DNA from: Cenococcum geophilum 1.58
Lineage: Eukaryota > Ascomycota > Dothideomycetes > Gloniales > Gloniaceae
Direction of reading: 5' to 3'
DNA length: 64,000 nt
Assembly (NCBI GenBank): GCA_001692895.1
Contig: KV748178.1
Coordinates: 5,620,867-5,684,866 of the forward strand
Below are positions 59,641-64,000 of this stretch, one piece after another (the first letter of the stretch is position 1; each line of letters opens with the position of its first letter). The notes beneath the pieces are model-generated. The model saw nothing but the letters and a program-made list of their open reading frames with translations. It was not told where the DNA came from and ran no database searches. The position numbers and the translations under genes are program-made.

Positions 59641-60030
59641 CCCTTGACGCCCCAAAGTAGATAGCTCTATATTTTTATGTTGTTATAATATAAATATATT
59701 TAAAGAGTATATTATAGAAATCTATGGGAATATGTGATAATTTGGTTATTATATAATATAATTATTATTTATATAGTTACAATTTAAACAGTTTTTACAA
59801 TTCGTACAGTTTTTACAATTCGTACAGTTTTTACAATTTGTATAGTTTGCGCGCTATTTATTTATAGGGTAGCGTTTTACTGCAATTTATTTATAGGGGT
59901 AGCATTTTGCCGCAATTTGCTATTAGGTGCTGCGATTTTGTTGCAAAACGTGCGTTTTGCGCAAATTGCTATCGACCATATCCACCTGCCGCAAACCGCA
60001 ACAACGAGCCCCAAAAAAAATTTCCTGATG

Positions 60031-60539
60031 TTAAAGTTTAAAGACTTGTTTTTAAACCTAGTTATACCCAACTAGCCTTATTAACATAGCGACTATACTT
60101 CACTACTATAACTCTATTTACTATTAAACTTTATAAGGTACCTCTTATACCCTATTATAAACAGCTCGCCTAATTACACTATACCTATGCAATATTCGTG
60201 GCGCGTTATTAGTTAGGTACACTCTTTTAGGGACTTTTACAAGCTTCTGCAAACTCCTAGGCTAATTAAAAGAGCTTTTACAAACTTTTATAAACTTCTA
60301 GGCTAATTAGAAGAGTTTTTACAAACTTTTACAAACCTCTAAGCTAATTAAAAAAGCTTTTACAAACTTTTACAAACTTTTAGGCTAATTAGAAGAGCTT
60401 TTATAAATTTTTATAAACTCTTAGGCTAATTAGATAAGCTTATATAAGCCCCTAAGCTAAGCTAAGTAAATGCTAAGATAAGGGCCTAAACTAAAGAAGA
60501 AGAAGAAGGGCGCTAACCGTTAGGGTTAATAGTATAGAT
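60031..60539. repeat. Spacer with 41-bp tandem repeats, about 5 units
   Basis: Units of GCTAATTARAAGAGCTTTTA + CAAACTTTTAYAAACTYCTAG run from about 60,225 to 60,450, immediately before the helicase relic. The repeat may be its 5' region. 60,031-60,224 holds nothing recognisable. Confidence 0.78.
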
Positions 60540-62400
60540 CTTAGGGTAGGGTAGTAGGGTTACCTATACTATAACCGTTAGCTAATTATAGTTTTATCCT
60601 AAAGACTTTATAGTTAATTTGGAGTCTAAGCGTAAAGTAATTACTATTAGTTATTTAATAAATAGGGTATATAGAGAATATACCATTCTAGTATAAGGTT
60701 ATTAGCCTTTACCTTTAGCGAATTCTTCTTTAAACCTGTTTATGGCTTAAAGACTTTAAGCCGCGCAATAAGTAGGTGCGTACTTTACGTCAGCTTATAT
60801 TTAGGAAAGATAATACTCTTCTTATTGCCTATATAGGCTTTAGTAAAAGTCTAATCTTCTATATATATTCTATTCTTACTAGTAAGATTATTATTTAAAT
60901 AATACTATTAAACAAGCTTAGCGATAAGCAGTTAGATAATATTAAGAAAATAAATAAGTTTAATCCGGTTCTTATTAATACTAAGATAAGAAGTTAAGAG
61001 AAGGATCTAATTATAAAGATTTAGGAAGGGATATATACGCATATACTTCTTAGACCTAAGTAGGTGTTAATAAAGTTATTTTAGGACGCCTTAAAGGGGC
61101 TAAAGCTATAGTCTTAAATTAGGCTAGTTGTAATTAATAAATATTATCTAGTAAAGGATTAGGAAAGCTTCTAACTAGCCTACTTAATACTAGGCGAGCT
61201 GCGGATAATTTCCCATCTAAGTATTATCTAGTTTGCCTATTCTACAACACTTAATAAGGAGGTAGGGAGATTAGTCTTATTATACGCTAGATTCTAAGTA
61301 GTTAGCGTTTATCTATACTAGACTAAGGTTATAAGAACATCTATTAATTATCTAGACGTATTTATATATATACAGCTAATTTCTAGGCGAAAGGTAAACC
61401 TATAAAAGAACCTATATTTTCTATTAAATAACTATATAGACGGTAATAGAATACCTATACCTATATATATACCACAGATAATAGTCTTTATTAATAGTCG
61501 AATTTCTATTTAGGATATAGTAGAGTACCTTTAAAATATGCTACTTTAGAAGTCCAAGGCGTATATAAAAGGGGCTAACAATAATAATAAGGCCTTTTAT
61601 ATTAGTAGCGTAATCTAAAAGTTTACCGCTACTATATAGGAGTATAATCGCAACTAACGGTATATAGAGTTTAAGAAGCCTTCTTCTATTATCCGTATTA
61701 TAATAGCTATAACCTTCCTTAGTATAGGCGTAAATATCGCTAATATTAAGCGCGTAATTATTTGGGGGTTTTTAATTATAAAGAGCCTAGGTAACACGTA
61801 GTAGCGTATTAGTTAAGGCGGATAAGAGAAGAATTGTACTAGTATAGGCTTTATCTTCTTACTATACTAGGTATTTAATATAGAGGGAGTAAATAGGCCA
61901 GGATAAAAGCCATCACTATTATATATAAAGCCGCGGCCTACTTAAGCGCCTTAAAGAGGATGTAATAGCCTACCTGCTAGATATAGATGGAGTTAACTTA
62001 TCCAGAGTTATACGCCTAGCGATATTAGTAATGTAGAGAGTATCGCCTTAGAGAAATTAGCTATAAGTTATAATTCTATAGCTAATAGCAACCTTCTATT
62101 CTAGTTAAAGGCTAAGATAACTAGTTATAAGAAGATATTAACTAAATAGAAGAAAATAGTAAACGGTAAATATTATTAAAAGGCCTTCCTATAACGGAAT
62201 CCCCTGGGAGGTATATATTTAATAAGACGGTAGGAGGTTTTATCTATATCCTATCTATATTCTAGAAGACACAGTTAGACAGGTTAGGGGCGAAAGGTTT
62301 TACTAGCGTCTTAGAAGGAATATATAGGAAGCTAGTTCCCCTCTAAAGAAGAACTAGTAATTAGTCTCTAAATAGAAGTGGTTAGAAGCATTTATCCTTT
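60540..62400 (+). pseudogene. RecQ-like DEAD/DEAH helicase relic
   Basis: ATP-dependent DNA helicase core of the RecQ-like type. Plus-strand blocks, in order: motif I region GFSKSLIFYIYSIL (near 60,832-60,875; canonical would be GxGKS), motif II region VVINKYYLV (near 61,125-61,150; canonical DEXH), FAYSTTL (near 61,230, motif III SAT position), the C-terminal RecA domain with SISSV/RYIEFKKP (near 61,600-61,670), ITFLSIGVNIANIKRVIIWG (near 61,710-61,770, motif V region) and QRISQGGQ (near 61,806, motif VI). Key acidic and arginine residues are changed in a way RIP would cause. Similar RecQ helicases are known as telomere-linked (TLH) genes and as passengers in repeat-rich fungal DNA. Which it is cannot be decided here. 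Downstream end uncertain. Confidence 0.65.
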
Positions 62401-64000
62401 AATACGTGAAACTTATTATACCTTTAACTTACCTTTAACTTACCTTCTACTTACCGGTGATACTGTTAATTAGATAATTATACATTCCGGTTAAGCTGGC
62501 CTCTTATAATTCTAATTACTTATAATCCGTTAGGAACGTACGGCTATTAATTAACAATAACAGACCATACTCCTGTACCCTATAAAGCAACGCCCTCACT
62601 ATAGGAGGCTTAGGGAGTCTCCTTAGAGGAGCGTATTTCCTCTACTTATAAAAGAGTAGACCAAGAAGCCACGGCTAGTCCGTTTAACTTTATAAGACCC
62701 TTAAAAACAATTACCGCTAGGGAATTATTAAAGAGGTCGCTACATAAGACCCTATAAAAAAATAAAAGAGTTAGAGATACGATTAAGATAAGTATATTAA
62801 AACTACTAAGAATAATTATAAGGATAGTTAGGAGAAGTATAGACACCCTAGACACAAAGCGGACTTAAAGGGGCAACGCTATACTACGCTATAATATTAG
62901 AAAAACCTAAATTCCGTATAAAGGAGCCTAATAAGTATAATGGTAATAGTCTCCGGAACTATAATCGTTTTATCCGTTAATGCAAAACTAAGTTTTAGCT
63001 AAATCTAAAACGTTACTCCAATAAGTATAATTAGACATTAATTACTTCTACCTTCCTACGTAGCACTGTTAAGAGTTCATAGACGCGCTATAAGAAGAAA
63101 CTTACCATATTCCTTAAATTTAGCGAACTTAGAATCTAGTTAGTTAATTAGGTCTAAGACCCTACTAATTAAGAGATGGACTATAACTAGCAATACTATA
63201 ACGCCAAACAGCGAGATAGTTAGACTGTAGTCTAGTTTATAAACTACTTAGAAGAACTAGAAGACAATATACCCTACTCGGATCTATAGGATAACGCTAT
63301 ATAACTTTACTAGCTACTCGCTAAGCTATAACCTAAGATTTAATAGGCCATATAAGAGAAGGGCGAAATTCCTACCTCTTAAGAAAAGCTTATCTCTAAA
63401 GCTACTTAGATTAAAAATACTAAAAGAGACCATCTAGGCAAGTAAAAGGAATAAGACGCCAATAATAAAGAGCGTAGGACTAGACCTAGCTTTAATAATA
63501 GGGGCAGATTCCGACCTAACCGCTCTATAGAAGAATAATATAAGTAGGCCTTATAGCCCCAAAGCAACGCTGGTTAACCCTAAAATAATAATAGGTAGAG
63601 ACCTAATCTATAGGAGGGGAACTAGGAGACACGCACCTATTATAACTGTGGTAAAAAGGGCTATATAAGCTGCTTCTACTAGCAGAAGAAGTAAGAGTCG
63701 GCCTAATTAGGAAAAGAGACAGCCTAGTAGATCTTTACTCCCTTATACTAGGCTAGTAAGAGAAGGAGGGAGTAAACTACCGCATGGTTATTCCTGTCTC
63801 TATTTAAGTTAATAATAAATAGGTAACGCGAGACTGCCTTATAGACAGCGGCGCAAGTATAGGGTTCATTTCTTAATTACTAGTAAAAGAATTAGATTTA
63901 GACCTTAGCGGCTTATAGGTGCGCGCCGTTTAAAGTATTAGAGGCTACTAAATTCCGTACTATAGGGAATAGACATTTCCTGTTGCTAGCTAGGACTATA
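62401..64000 (+). mobile_element. 5' part of a Ty3/gypsy element: Gag and protease (fossil), running off the right edge
   Basis: The plus strand shows a Gag region (about 62,640-63,600), a CCHC-type zinc-knuckle region (YYNCGKKGYISCFY, near 63,637-63,680), and the start of an aspartic protease (LIDSGASIGFIS, near 63,840-63,875). Broken, RIP-affected. RT and beyond are outside the window. I did not find its 5' LTR; the stretch 62,401-62,640 between helicase and Gag holds nothing definite. Confidence 0.72.

Larger units (their letters stand above)
58196..60030. mobile_element. Non-autonomous DNA element with ends shared with the giant block (1.8 kb)
   Basis: The left end CACCAGGAAATTTTTTTTGGG and the right end (reverse complement CATCAGGAAATTTTTTTTGGG) form a terminal inverted repeat that continues with CGTTGTTGC. 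The right 340 bp (59,690-60,030) match the right end of the giant block (53,265-53,813) in order: ATAATATAAATATATTT, 9-bp repeats, GCGCGCTATTTATTTATAGGG, CATATCCACCTGCCGCAA, terminus. The interior is only a foldback and minisatellites. I could not identify a clear TSD. Low RIP damage. Confidence 0.65.

Noticed and set aside
59371-59655. Minus-strand open frame rich in Cys, Leu and Pro
   Set aside because: Encoded by the GGTAGGCA-type minisatellite; no start context or homology.

Overview
The window looks like constitutive, gene-poor, repeat-only DNA from a filamentous ascomycete (Pezizomycotina). The evidence is the element mix (Ty1/copia and Ty3/gypsy chromovirus LTR elements, hAT, a Plavaka-like transposase, a Tad-type LINE, a RecQ-like helicase) and the base bias. 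Most of it is extremely rich in TA and poor in CA/TG, as expected after repeat-induced point mutation (RIP). I found no convincing host gene, rRNA, tRNA or CRISPR array. Almost every coding stretch is a weathered relic.

The layout is a set of nested insertions that can be resolved by target-site duplications (TSDs). The deepest layer is a plus-strand gypsy relic, C (22,170-22,526, resuming at 55,057-56,560). Into it went gypsy B (minus strand, 22,527-55,051), with 423-bp LTRs at both ends and a GTACT duplication outside them. Gypsy A (minus strand, from beyond the left edge to 22,169) lies beside it. A was itself hit by four elements. These are the 3' end of a copia element (1-324), a 7.3-kb copia element (2,029-9,328, TSD TATAC, itself carrying a tandem insertion), a 3.2-kb hAT (14,718-17,947, 8-bp TSD GCGCTATA), and a 2.5-kb internally deleted copia (18,201-20,735, TSD CCGCC) with a large 12-bp repeat array.

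Gypsy B is split by a 23.8-kb block (29,995-53,813). It holds two copies of a module made of a SNF2-type helicase gene followed by an array of about 75-bp repeats, a Plavaka-type transposase gene on the opposite strand, several unidentified coding-like stretches, and later insertions (a LINE, a solo LTR, a GC-rich island). Its right end matches the ends of a second, 1.8-kb element at 58,196-60,030, so the block is probably a very large, decayed DNA transposon. This is the most interesting object in the window.

To the right lie a foldback element, several minisatellites, a RecQ-like helicase relic (60,540-62,400), and the start of another gypsy element (gag to protease) that runs off the right edge.

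The assembly is imperfect. A 25-N gap at 12,176-12,200 is flanked by a 2,078-bp duplication at an exact offset of 2,700, with about 600 bp of compositionally different sequence between the copies. Ambiguous bases cluster at 41,943-42,013.
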